Of a stretch of 58,237 nt of DNA, positions 8,585 through 17,131 are shown in pieces; positions within the stretch are counted from its first letter, which is position 1, and every line of letters starts with the position of its first letter. Position numbers and translations under genes: made by a program. The notes beneath the pieces are model-generated. The model was not told the DNA's origin. It worked only from the letters and a program-made list of their open reading frames with translations, and searched no databases. Location of the stretch: assembly GCA_963626295.1 (NCBI GenBank), contig CAVFWS010000001.1, positions 1-58,237 on the forward strand. The letters are read 5' to 3'. Source of the stretch: UBA1731 sp963626295. Lineage in GTDB: Bacteria > Verrucomicrobiota > Kiritimatiellia > RFP12 > UBA1067.

Positions 8585-10027
8585 ATGTTCAGCCAGAGCG
8601 TGTCAAAGTATGGGCTATCAACCCATTTGGCAATCGCCGCCGGCTTGCCGGTGGCGTTGTCGCAATTTGTCTCCGCGCACATCCTTGGCTGCGTCTCGCT
8701 ATGGATATCCCTGCTTGCCGCAATCTGGCTTGTGATGGAGCCTTCCGTGTTCTCCGGCGAGACCGTCTCGGTCGCGAGGAGGCGCGTGCTGAGCGGGATA
8801 CTGCGCGATCCCTTCGCCTGGTTCCTTTCCTTTGCCGTGGCATTCACAATGGTCCGCTGGCTCAACTCAGGGCTGAGGCTCGCCTTTGACGCGGAGACGG
8901 CCGCATGGGCCGTCAGCGAGCCGTTCCTGCCGCTCCTGCCGGCCTCCGTCGGGGATGCAGCGTTCCTCCCGTTCGCCACGGTCGTCGCGATGTCCGTCGT
9001 TGCGCTTGGCGTGAAGCATGCGCTCGGCAGGAACGCGAGGGTCTGGTTCGGGGTCTGCTCCGCCGCAGTGGCGGCTGCGGGCGGCATGGCGGCTGCAATC
9101 TGCGCCGGATTGGGGACGGAGCCGTTCGCGGCGGCCGCGAGGGCGTCTTTCGGCGCCGAATCCTTCCCCGGTGCGCTGTACGCGCTGTTCCTGCTCGTCG
9201 CGACCGTGTGCGGCGTAGAGGCGGAGGAGCGCGGCCTGACGAAGGCCAGGCTCGTGTTCGCTTGGGCGGTCGCCGGGAACGCCGTGGGCGCCTTCGTGTT
9301 CCTGCCGTCGATACTCTCGCTGCCCTGCCTTTGCGTCACGGCCGCCGTGGCTGCGGTTGCCCTGGCGCTCGCTAACCAGAGGACCTCATCCGCCGCGATG
9401 GCGCGGGCCTTCGCGATGTTCTTCTTCGGCGCCGTCATGGCCGTGTTCGCCGTGATGTCCATGCCGAACGATGGCGTGCGAAGCGCGAAGGGCGATGGCC
9501 TTTCGCCCGAAAAGGCGTTCCCCGCTGCGCTTGCGGACAGGAACGAGGCCCTGCGGCGGATATCGAAGTCCATGTGGCTGACAAGCCCGTGGTCCGGCGT
9601 AGGCCTCGGCGCCTTCCCCCTGCAGGCGCCATTCAACGCGGTCAAGGACGATTGGCTGGTCCTGCCGCCGGAGCCGAAGGACGGCTCCAACCTGTACTTC
9701 ACGCTCATTGCGGAGCAGGGGATAGTAGGCGCCTTGATGTGGGGCCTGTGGATAGGTTTCCTGCTCTGGTTCTGGGTCTCGCGCCTCATAGGGGCGATCA
9801 GGAGGCATGGCGAGCTGGACGAGGCGCGGGCCCTTGTGCTGGATCTCCCGACGGTCGTCTGGATCGGCCCGGTGGTGCTCGCGCTTGCCGCCGCAGACGC
9901 ATGGTTTTCCGTTGGGGTTCCGCTTGCGCCGCTGTTCGTGTGCGTCGCGGTGGCCATGCCGCTGTCGGCGGCTTCCTTCCCGAAGCACAGGCGCGCGGCT
10001 GTTGACAAGAAAGACAATAGGGGATGA
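8585..10027 (+). CDS. O-antigen ligase/polymerase-like membrane protein
   Basis: A 480-residue integral membrane protein with about ten hydrophobic segments. Near residues 335-350 it has a conserved-looking patch (SPWSGVGLGAFP). A long periplasmic loop follows, then NLYFTLIAEQGIVGALMWG. This arrangement matches the Wzy/WaaL (O-antigen ligase) superfamily, where the loop carries catalytic residues. The usual HN before the last helices reads SN here. It would polymerise or ligate undecaprenyl-linked repeat units on the periplasmic side of the inner membrane. It lies between the outer-membrane barrel and the Wzz/BY-kinase genes, separated by 6 and 3 bp. The gene context supports a polymerase more than a lipid A ligase, but this is inference. 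Confidence 0.75.
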   Translation: MFSQSVSKYGLSTHLAIAAGLPVALSQFVSAHILGCVSLWISLLAAIWLVMEPSVFSGETVSVARRRVLSGILRDPFAWFLSFAVAFTMVRWLNSGLRLAFDAETAAWAVSEPFLPLLPASVGDAAFLPFATVVAMSVVALGVKHALGRNARVWFGVCSAAVAAAGGMAAAICAGLGTEPFAAAARASFGAESFPGALYALFLLVATVCGVEAEERGLTKARLVFAWAVAGNAVGAFVFLPSILSLPCLCVTAAVAAVALALANQRTSSAAMARAFAMFFFGAVMAVFAVMSMPNDGVRSAKGDGLSPEKAFPAALADRNEALRRISKSMWLTSPWSGVGLGAFPLQAPFNAVKDDWLVLPPEPKDGSNLYFTLIAEQGIVGALMWGLWIGFLLWFWVSRLIGAIRRHGELDEARALVLDLPTVVWIGPVVLALAAADAWFSVGVPLAPLFVCVAVAMPLSAASFPKHRRAAVDKKDNRG

Positions 10028-10030
10028 CAG

Positions 10031-12376
10031 ATGGCTTCAGACAACCTTAAGTACGGCGGGAAGCCCATATATTCGGGGTCGGCGAAGAAGTCGCCGATAT
10101 ACTACGGCGTTTCCGGGAATGCCCCGTACTATTACGGACACGGCAGCTACGGGCGGCCTCCGTACGGGGGCGACGGGTCGTCGCAGGATCCGGATTCGCT
10201 CGTCGGGTCGATAACGCCGGCGCGGGTGCTGCGCGTCGTGTCGCAGAGGTGGATCACCGTCCTCGTGTTCCTGCTCGTCGGCCTTGTGGCCTCGTTTGCC
10301 GTCTACCGCATCTCCCCGACGATATACGAGGCGAAGTCCGAGTTCACGATGCAGATGCGCACCCCCAAGACAACCTCCGGCGCCCTCGGGCAGATCACGG
10401 AGGTCGATTACGGCAATACCTACGAGGAGGTGTTCAATACGCGGCTTTCCGATTGGCGTTCCGAGAAGCTGATAACGAAGATCATGCAGCAGTACAGGGC
10501 GAACCACCCTGCCTCCACCGTTTCCGACGAGGATCTTCTGGGTGCGCTTGCCGAGTCGGAGCTGGAGCTTGTGCGCCGTTCAAGGCTCATCACGATTGCG
10601 GTCCGGTCGGGCTCCGCCCAGCTTGCCGCCGACCTGGCGAACTCCTACGCGGAGGCGATCGAGAGCTTCACGGACGAGGAGAACAGGCTCCGCTGCGACA
10701 AGGCCGTAGCCCAGATCAGCGACCAGGTGAAGAAGCAGCGCAGCGTGGACGAGAAGGTGTCGGCGGCGCTGCTCGCTTTCCGCAAGACGCACAAGGTGGA
10801 CAACCTGAAGAGCGAGCGCGAGATCGTCCAGCAGGCCCTGCAGAAGGTCGCCGCCGATGTGCTCAACCTCGAGTCCGAGGTGACGAGCGCGACCGAGTGG
10901 GAGAAGGTGCTTGAGGCGGCGCAGGAGACCCCGGAGGACTTCGGCGCACTGCCGTCTGCCGTCCCGCGCTCGTCGGAGATCGGCCAGGCGTACACGGAGC
11001 TCCAGAAGTGCAAGCTCGAGCTCAACTCCCTGCTCACGTCCTTCACGACCAGCCATCCCGACGTGCGCATCAAGCAGAAGAGCCTCGACATACTCAAGCA
11101 GCAGTTCACCGAGTCCGTCTCGCGCGCCCTCGCCACCGCGCACGGCAACCTCGCGTCGTTCCGCAACCAGCTCGCGGTGCACAGGAAAAGCCGCGACAGG
11201 CTCACGGCCACGCTCGCGGAGATAGACCAGAAGATAATCTCCGCGGAGTCCGGCCTCGCCCAGATAGAGAGCGAGAAGGAGATATCGTCCCTGCTCCTGA
11301 AGCAGCTCCAGCAGGACGAGAACACCGCGCGGATCGCCGCCGAGGCGAACAACGAGATAGTCCGCGTTGGCCGCGTCGCGAGCGTCCCGTCCAAGCCGGT
11401 GCTGCCCAACCCCATCATGATCTTCGCCGTAGGGATCGCAGGCTCGCTCATGCTCGGGTTCCTGTTCGTGCTGGTGCTTGACCACCTTGAGGACACCGTC
11501 ATCTCTATATCCGACATTGAGACGCGCCTCTCGCTCAAGGTCCTGGCCGTGATGCCGCACGTGAGGCGCAAGAAGCGCGAGGAGGTCGCGAAGTTCATCG
11601 CCGAGAACAAGTATTCCCAGTTCGCCGAGGCGGTGGCGGGGCTCCGCAACCTGCTGGACTCGCCGAGGTACGCCGAGATGAACAAGGTGTTCCTCATAAT
11701 GTCCACGCAGCCCGCCGAGGGGAAGTCGATCACGAGCTGCTCCCTCGCGATATCCAACGCGCAGGCGCACCGCAGGACTCTGCTGGTGGACTTCGACATG
11801 CGCCGCCCGCGCCTCGGCAAGGTGTTCGGCCTGACGGGCCTCGACGTCGCCCATTCCTTCTCGCACGCCCTGCAGCGGGGCGGCAAGTGCGATTTCGCCG
11901 GACTGGTGAACGCGTCCGGGATCGATAGCCTCGACGTGATCGCCTCCGTCAAGCCCGAGGGGGTAGACCCGGCCTCGATAATGGGCTCGAGCATCGTCCC
12001 GGAGTTCTTCGCGTGGGCGCGCGAGAACTACGAGCGCGTTATAATCGACTCGCCGCCGTTCGGCATCGTGGGCGACGTGGTCACGCTCGCCTCCATGGTA
12101 GACGGAGTGATGGTCGTGTGCTGCCCGGACCGCACGCACTTCCGCCCGATCCAGTCTGCGGTGCGCAACCTTACCGAGGCCGGGGCGACCATCCTTGGCG
12201 TGATCGTGAACGACGTGGAGACGAACCAGATGGACGGCGGGGCGTTCGCGATGCACGGCCGCCACGGCTACGGATACGGCTACGGCGGGTACAGCTACAG
12301 CTACGGCTACAGGCCGAAGGAGAGGGTTGAGGCCGCGTCGGCCGAGGCGTCGAAGACCGTCACGGACGAGGAGTAG
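10031..12376 (+). CDS. Polysaccharide co-polymerase fused to BY-type tyrosine kinase
   Basis: A 781-residue inner-membrane protein. It has a Wzz domain (first membrane segment near residues 75-95) and a long coiled coil (about 200-430). A second membrane segment (about 455-480) precedes a cytoplasmic BY-kinase. The kinase Walker A reads STQPAEGKS near 557 and the Walker A' LLVDFDMRRP near 583. A tyrosine cluster of Y/G repeats (HGYGYGYGGYSYSYGY) near the C terminus is the expected autophosphorylation tail. Such proteins set polymer length and gate Wza by phosphorylation cycles. Unusually, the N terminus is also Tyr/Gly-rich (KYGGKPIYSG, IYYGVSG, YYYGHGSYG). It overlaps nothing and starts 3 bp after the polymerase gene, in an exopolysaccharide operon with the matching Wza-like channel. 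Confidence 0.9.
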   Translation: MASDNLKYGGKPIYSGSAKKSPIYYGVSGNAPYYYGHGSYGRPPYGGDGSSQDPDSLVGSITPARVLRVVSQRWITVLVFLLVGLVASFAVYRISPTIYEAKSEFTMQMRTPKTTSGALGQITEVDYGNTYEEVFNTRLSDWRSEKLITKIMQQYRANHPASTVSDEDLLGALAESELELVRRSRLITIAVRSGSAQLAADLANSYAEAIESFTDEENRLRCDKAVAQISDQVKKQRSVDEKVSAALLAFRKTHKVDNLKSEREIVQQALQKVAADVLNLESEVTSATEWEKVLEAAQETPEDFGALPSAVPRSSEIGQAYTELQKCKLELNSLLTSFTTSHPDVRIKQKSLDILKQQFTESVSRALATAHGNLASFRNQLAVHRKSRDRLTATLAEIDQKIISAESGLAQIESEKEISSLLLKQLQQDENTARIAAEANNEIVRVGRVASVPSKPVLPNPIMIFAVGIAGSLMLGFLFVLVLDHLEDTVISISDIETRLSLKVLAVMPHVRRKKREEVAKFIAENKYSQFAEAVAGLRNLLDSPRYAEMNKVFLIMSTQPAEGKSITSCSLAISNAQAHRRTLLVDFDMRRPRLGKVFGLTGLDVAHSFSHALQRGGKCDFAGLVNASGIDSLDVIASVKPEGVDPASIMGSSIVPEFFAWARENYERVIIDSPPFGIVGDVVTLASMVDGVMVVCCPDRTHFRPIQSAVRNLTEAGATILGVIVNDVETNQMDGGAFAMHGRHGYGYGYGGYSYSYGYRPKERVEAASAEASKTVTDEE

Positions 12377-12379
12377 GCG

Positions 12380-13540
12380 ATGCGGCGGCAATTGAAGCGT
12401 TGCGTCGTCACAGGCGGCGCAGGATTCATCGGGTCCGCGCTTGTGAGGCGTCTCGTGCGCGACACGGACGCGACGGTGCTCGTGATCGACAAGCTCACGT
12501 ACGCGGGATGCCTCGAGTCCCTGCGGGACGCCGGCGTTCAGCCGTGGTCTGCGCCCGATGCGATGTGCGACGAGATCGGGTCCGCTGGCGTCCCGGGCCT
12601 GCCGCGATGCCAGTTCCTTCAGGCTGACATATGCGACATGGACGCGATGGCCGCGGCGTTCGACGTGTTCCAGCCGGACACCGTGTTCCACCTCGCCGCG
12701 GAATCGCACGTGGACAGGTCGATCGACGGCCCGGGCGAGTTCGTCCGCACGAACGTGACTGGCACCGCGACGCTCCTCCAGGTCGCGCTTGCGTACTGGA
12801 AGGGACTCCCTGACGCTCTGGCGCCCGGCGGCGGACCTTCTGCCTCCAGGGGAGACTTCCGTTTCCAGTACATATCCACCGACGAGGTGTACGGTTCGCT
12901 CGGAGAGTCAGGCTTCTTCACCGAATCGACCCCGTACGCCCCGCACTCCCCGTATTCGGCGTCCAAGGCGGCATCCGACCATCTCGTCCGCGCCTGGCAC
13001 GACACATACGGATTGCCAACGCTCATCACCAACTGCTCGAACAACTACGGGCCATACCATTTCCCCGAGAAGCTGATTCCCCTGACGATACTGAATTGCC
13101 TCGAAGGCAGGCCCATTCCGGTGTACGGGAGCGGCGCGAACGTGCGCGACTGGCTCTATGTGGATGACCACGTGTCGGCGCTTCTGCTCGTGAACGAAAA
13201 GGGCGTTCCGGGCGAGACGTACAATGTTGGGGGGCACAACGAGCGCACCAACATGGAGGTCGTAAAGACGGTGTGCTCCACATTGGATCAGCTTCGCCCA
13301 CGCGGTTCCGGGAAATACGAAGATCTCATAACGCACGTCGCTGACCGCCCAGGCCACGACCTTAGATACGCGATAGACCCGACGAAGCTGATGCGGAACC
13401 TCGGATGGTCGCCGAAGGAGACCTTCGACACCGGGATCCGCAAGACCGTGCAGTGGTATCTCGACAACGAGTGGTGGTGGCGTCCAATCCGCGAGAGACG
13501 GTATGGCGGCGAGCGGCTTGGCGTAGGCGCACGGACATAA
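12380..13540 (+). CDS. rfbB: dTDP-glucose 4,6-dehydratase
   Basis: A 386-residue extended short-chain dehydrogenase. It makes dTDP-4-keto-6-deoxyglucose for deoxysugar synthesis. Visible are the NAD motif GGAGFIG (about 11-17), the substrate/catalytic STDEVYG, the YSASK pair near 192 and the ESHVDRSI segment typical of RfbB. It is about 30-40 residues longer than usual, with extra loops (around SAPDAMCDEIGSAG and LAPGGGPSASRG). No rmlA, rmlC or rmlD is in the window, so the rest of the pathway must be elsewhere. It starts 3 bp after the kinase gene and closes the exopolysaccharide operon. Confidence 0.9.
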   Translation: MRRQLKRCVVTGGAGFIGSALVRRLVRDTDATVLVIDKLTYAGCLESLRDAGVQPWSAPDAMCDEIGSAGVPGLPRCQFLQADICDMDAMAAAFDVFQPDTVFHLAAESHVDRSIDGPGEFVRTNVTGTATLLQVALAYWKGLPDALAPGGGPSASRGDFRFQYISTDEVYGSLGESGFFTESTPYAPHSPYSASKAASDHLVRAWHDTYGLPTLITNCSNNYGPYHFPEKLIPLTILNCLEGRPIPVYGSGANVRDWLYVDDHVSALLLVNEKGVPGETYNVGGHNERTNMEVVKTVCSTLDQLRPRGSGKYEDLITHVADRPGHDLRYAIDPTKLMRNLGWSPKETFDTGIRKTVQWYLDNEWWWRPIRERRYGGERLGVGART

Positions 13541-13562
13541 AACCCAAGACTGGTGCGGCGCC

Positions 13563-16500
13563 GTGTCCGAAAGGTGCGACATATTCGCGAAGGCGTTTTG
13601 CGCGGGCGTTCCGGACGGGGCGCCCGCCGTCGCCTATCAGTCGTTTTCGGGAAGTGCGGCGGCGTTTGCGGCGGCGACGTTGGCCGTTCGAGGCAAGGGC
13701 GTTGTGCTCGCGGTCACGGCGGGGCTTCCCGAGGCCGATGCGCTGTTCGCGGACCTTGAGGCGATAGCGGACGAGGTTGGTGTGCGCGTCCTTGAGTTTC
13801 CGCCCGACATCGAGGATGACAGGTGCTCCACGGCTGCGAGGCTTAAGGTGTCGGCCGTTCTCGGCGCCTACATGATGCGCCCATATCCGCTCGTGATAGT
13901 TTCGCCGGTGGTGGCATTGGCTGGGGCGGTCGCGTCCTCGGATGCAGCGCACAGGGCGGAACTGGATCTTTCACCCGGCCTGAAACCCGATGCCAATACG
14001 GATGCCCCCTCGTTCGCGTCAATCCAGGAGAAGCTGCTCGCGATCGGCTATGAGCGAACTGTGGAAGTCTCGTCGCCGGGCGAGTTCTCCGTGCGAGGAG
14101 GCGTGCTTGACGTATGGAGTCCGGATTCAGAAACCCCAGTGCGGGCGGAATTCTTCGGCGACGAGATAGAGAGCATCCGCAGGTTCGACCCGGGCACGCA
14201 GATGTCTGTCGGCAAGGTCGATTCCGCGAAAATCGCCCCGGTGTCCGTCCCCGGCGATGGAGCGGACGGCGCACCACTGCTTTCGCTCCTCCCCGCGAAC
14301 GGGATCGTGCTTGCGATAGACCACAATTCCTACCCGACCGAGGCGGAATGCATCCGGTCGCGTGGGTTCGGGATGGTGTTTGTCGGCGATCCGGCTCCGC
14401 GGGACGTCCCGACGTGCCCGTTCGTGTCGGCCCCGCTCCCGGGGTTCGCGGAGCAGCGCGTCACGGACGCAATGCTCGTCGAGCGCGTGCGCGAGACGCT
14501 CAGGGGATATCTGGCGGCAGAGAGGCGCAAGGGCGCGCTTGTCGTCGAGGACGACAGGCTTGGCGGCGGATTCTCGTGTGACGGGCTTGTCGTTGTGGCC
14601 AAGAGCGACAGGGTGCCGGGCGTTCGCGGACGGCTTTCGGGGGCAGGGGCGAGGGCGAATGCCGCATCGCATTCGGGCGGACGCCTCTCTGCGTCGATGG
14701 ACATCGAGCCAGGCGAGCTCGTGGTGCATCTCGATTACGGGATAGGACGATTCCTCGGATCGACGGAGGTTGAGGTAGGCGGCGTACGCAGCGAGGTGTT
14801 CACGATAGAGTACGCCGACGGGGCGAAACTCCATGTCCCGGTCGCCCATGCGCACCTCCTTTCCCGCTATGTCGGCGTAAAGGGCGAGAAGGTGAGGCTA
14901 CACCGCCTTGACGGACGCCGGTGGGTCCGCGAGAAGTCCGATGCTCAAAAGGCGGTCGCAGACCTTGCCGCCGCGCTATTGGAGACGCAGGCCCGCCGCG
15001 CCGTCGTGCCGGGGTTCGCGTACGACGTCGAGGCGGACGGCATAGGCGCGTTCGAGGCGGCGTTCCCGTACGAGGAAACCCCCGACCAGCGGAAGGCCAT
15101 CGAGGACGTCAAGCGCGACCTTGCCTCGCGCAAGCCGATGGACCGCCTCATCTGCGGCGATGCCGGATACGGCAAGACCGAGGTCGCGATGAGGGCCGCG
15201 TTCATTGCCGCCATGAACGGGAAGCAGACGGCGCTGCTTGCTCCGACGACGGTCCTTGCCCAGCAGCACTACGAGACGTTCCTCGCGAGGTTCGAGGGCA
15301 CGCCAGTCCGCATTGAGGCGATGAGCCGCTTCCAGTCCGAGGACGAGAAAAGGGGGGCTCGCGCCCGTCTCGCGAGCGGCGCCGCCGACATGGTGATAGG
15401 CACGCACGCGATGCTGTCCTCGAAGATGCGGTTCCATGACCTTGGGCTGATAATCGTCGATGAGGAACAGCGGTTCGGCGTACGTCACAAGGAATACCTA
15501 AAGCGGTTGCGGTCAACTGCGGACGTGCTTACCATGAGCGCGACCCCCATACCGCGCACGCTATACCTGTCGATGACGGGCGCGAGGGACATGTCCGTGC
15601 TGAAGACGCCGCCACGCGAGCGCGTCGCCACGGAGACGAGGATAGTGCGCGACTCCGACGCGACGGTGAAGTCCGCCATCGCCAGGGAACTTGCGCGTGG
15701 CGGGCAGGTGTACTATCTGCACAACAGGGTGATCACCATATCGCGGGCGGAGAGGCGCGTCAGGTCGCTGTTCCCGGACGCAAGGGTGGATGTCGCCCAC
15801 GGGCAGATGCCCACCTCGGTGCTGGCGGACAAGATGCGCGGCTTTTCGGAGGGGCGTACCGATGTGCTCATATGCACCACCATCGTGGAGTCGGGGCTGG
15901 ATATCACCCGCGCGAACACGATAATCGTGGATCGCGCCGACCGCTTCGGGATCGCAGAACTCTACCAGCTTCGCGGGCGCGTCGGACGAGGGGCGCGTCA
16001 GGGCTACGCATACTTTCTGTTGCCGTCCGAAGGGATGATAGATTCCGAGGCCAGGGAACGTCTTGACGCCCTGCGCAAGCATTCGGGGAACGGCAGCGGG
16101 TACAACCTGTCCCTCCGGGACCTGGAGCTGCGCGGGGCCGGCAACCTGCTTGGCAGCGAGCAGTCCGGACACATAGCGGCGATAGGCTTTTCCCTGTACT
16201 GCCAGCTCCTCCGCCGCACGATAGCGAAGATGCGCGGCGAGGCGGTGCCAGATGTCATTGATGTTTCCGTCAACCTCGACTTCATCGACTTCTCGCCCGG
16301 CACCGCCGATCCCGGTTCCGGCGCGTCGCTCCCATACGATTATGTGGAGGATGAGTCGCAGAGGATGGACTTCCATCGCCGCCTTGCGGAAGTCGCTTCC
16401 GTAAAGGATGTTGCGCGGCTGAGGCGGGAGCTCGCCGACAGGTATGGAAGGCTGCCCCCCGCCGCCGTGCGGCTTGTCCGCCTCGCCGAGTTCAGGATGA

Positions 16501-16661
16501 GATGCGCCACGAAGCGCGTGGCGCGGTTGGACGTGAAGGGCGTCAAGGCGATATTCTACCTGCAGGGCAGCCGCGACCCGTCCTTTGTGGAACGTCTGTA
16601 CGGGGACACGCCAGACCAGAAGATCTCATCCCTATTCAGGATCGTGGATGCCTTATCCTGA
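13563..16661 (+). CDS. mfd: Transcription-repair coupling factor
   Basis: A 1032-residue Mfd, which displaces stalled RNA polymerase and recruits UvrA to transcribed-strand lesions. The N-terminal UvrB-like part has FSVRGGVLDVWSP and RAEFFGDEIESIRRFDP. The RNA-polymerase interaction domain starts at LVVHLDYGIGRFLG. The RecG-like translocase has Walker A GDAGYGKTE near residue 532 and the DEEQRFG box near 633. The TRG motif region and the C-terminal regulatory domain are present. It is somewhat shorter than the usual 1100-1150 residues, mainly in the N-terminal part. The GTG start has no strong Shine-Dalgarno. It lies 22 bp after rfbB with no terminator seen between them. Confidence 0.95.
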   Translation: MSERCDIFAKAFCAGVPDGAPAVAYQSFSGSAAAFAAATLAVRGKGVVLAVTAGLPEADALFADLEAIADEVGVRVLEFPPDIEDDRCSTAARLKVSAVLGAYMMRPYPLVIVSPVVALAGAVASSDAAHRAELDLSPGLKPDANTDAPSFASIQEKLLAIGYERTVEVSSPGEFSVRGGVLDVWSPDSETPVRAEFFGDEIESIRRFDPGTQMSVGKVDSAKIAPVSVPGDGADGAPLLSLLPANGIVLAIDHNSYPTEAECIRSRGFGMVFVGDPAPRDVPTCPFVSAPLPGFAEQRVTDAMLVERVRETLRGYLAAERRKGALVVEDDRLGGGFSCDGLVVVAKSDRVPGVRGRLSGAGARANAASHSGGRLSASMDIEPGELVVHLDYGIGRFLGSTEVEVGGVRSEVFTIEYADGAKLHVPVAHAHLLSRYVGVKGEKVRLHRLDGRRWVREKSDAQKAVADLAAALLETQARRAVVPGFAYDVEADGIGAFEAAFPYEETPDQRKAIEDVKRDLASRKPMDRLICGDAGYGKTEVAMRAAFIAAMNGKQTALLAPTTVLAQQHYETFLARFEGTPVRIEAMSRFQSEDEKRGARARLASGAADMVIGTHAMLSSKMRFHDLGLIIVDEEQRFGVRHKEYLKRLRSTADVLTMSATPIPRTLYLSMTGARDMSVLKTPPRERVATETRIVRDSDATVKSAIARELARGGQVYYLHNRVITISRAERRVRSLFPDARVDVAHGQMPTSVLADKMRGFSEGRTDVLICTTIVESGLDITRANTIIVDRADRFGIAELYQLRGRVGRGARQGYAYFLLPSEGMIDSEARERLDALRKHSGNGSGYNLSLRDLELRGAGNLLGSEQSGHIAAIGFSLYCQLLRRTIAKMRGEAVPDVIDVSVNLDFIDFSPGTADPGSGASLPYDYVEDESQRMDFHRRLAEVASVKDVARLRRELADRYGRLPPAAVRLVRLAEFRMRCATKRVARLDVKGVKAIFYLQGSRDPSFVERLYGDTPDQKISSLFRIVDALS

Positions 16662-16664
16662 ATC

Positions 16665-16757
16665 CGGCAGTTGAGTCTCCGTGCGAGCCATGGAGAAATG
16701 TAGAGATTCCAACTGCCGATCCAGGGCAAAAGGGAAAGCCACACGGATGTGCGGCTT
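16665..16757 (+). other. Structured intergenic segment (nested inverted repeats)
   Basis: Just after the mfd stop, CGGCAGTTG (16665-16673) pairs with CAACTGCCG (16710-16718). Inside it, TCTCCGTG (16676-16683) pairs with CATGGAGA (16689-16696) with one G-U. A second hairpin, AAGCCACAC (16736-16744) with GTGCGGCTT (16749-16757), follows with one mismatch and a GGAT loop. No T-run follows, so this is not an ordinary terminator. It could be an RNA element at the mfd 3' end or a small RNA. Confidence 0.4.
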
Positions 16758-16827
16758 GCGAATGGTTGCCCCATAAGGACGCGAGGCTTGACAAGCAGAT
16801 TCATTTTGCTTTCACCGCGACGCCCAC

Positions 16828-16856
16828 TTGATTTCCTTTGCGCAAGGCAATATAAT
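16828..16856 (+). promoter_or_regulatory. Promoter of the oxoacid oxidoreductase genes
   Basis: TTGATT (16828-16833), a 17-bp spacer and TATAAT (16851-16856) form a near-consensus sigma-70 promoter. The start codon is 26 bp after the -10, with TGGAGG in between. Confidence 0.75.
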
Positions 16857-16881
16857 ATGCGCAAGAATTTTGGAGGTACTG

Positions 16882-17088
16882 ATGTCGAGACCGATAATTG
16901 ACGAAGATTGCTGCAAGGGATGCGGACGCTGCGTTTCCGCCTGCATGAAAAAGTGCCTTGAGATTGCCGCAGACCATCTGAACGCGGCAGGGCTGAAGCC
17001 TGTCCGCTATGTCGGGGAGGGGTGCGTCGGGTGCGGAATGTGCTTCTACAATTGCCCTGAGCCGTATGCCATCAGGGTTGAGCGGTGA
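16882..17088 (+). CDS. 2-oxoacid:ferredoxin oxidoreductase, ferredoxin-type delta subunit
   Basis: A 68-residue protein with two [4Fe-4S] motifs, CCKGCGRCVSAC and CVGCGMCFYNCP. This matches the small ferredoxin subunit (KorD/VorD) of 2-oxoacid:acceptor oxidoreductases, which passes electrons from the TPP-bound intermediate to ferredoxin. The ATG at 16882 follows TGGAGG at 6 bp. The upstream in-frame extension covers the promoter and is not coding. It is followed after 43 bp by the alpha subunit gene, the usual order. The beta and gamma subunits are not found nearby. Confidence 0.85.
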   Translation: MSRPIIDEDCCKGCGRCVSACMKKCLEIAADHLNAAGLKPVRYVGEGCVGCGMCFYNCPEPYAIRVER

Positions 17089-17131
17089 TGCGGGAATGTC
17101 CCGTTGACGAAAGGCTGAGGACAGGCAAGCT

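Noticed and set aside
16720..16800. Riboswitch (cobalamin or c-di-GMP) upstream of the oxidoreductase genes
   Set aside because: Some words (AGGGCAAA, AGGGAAAG) recall these classes, but order and partner motifs do not match. The segment also lies upstream of the promoter at 16828-16856.
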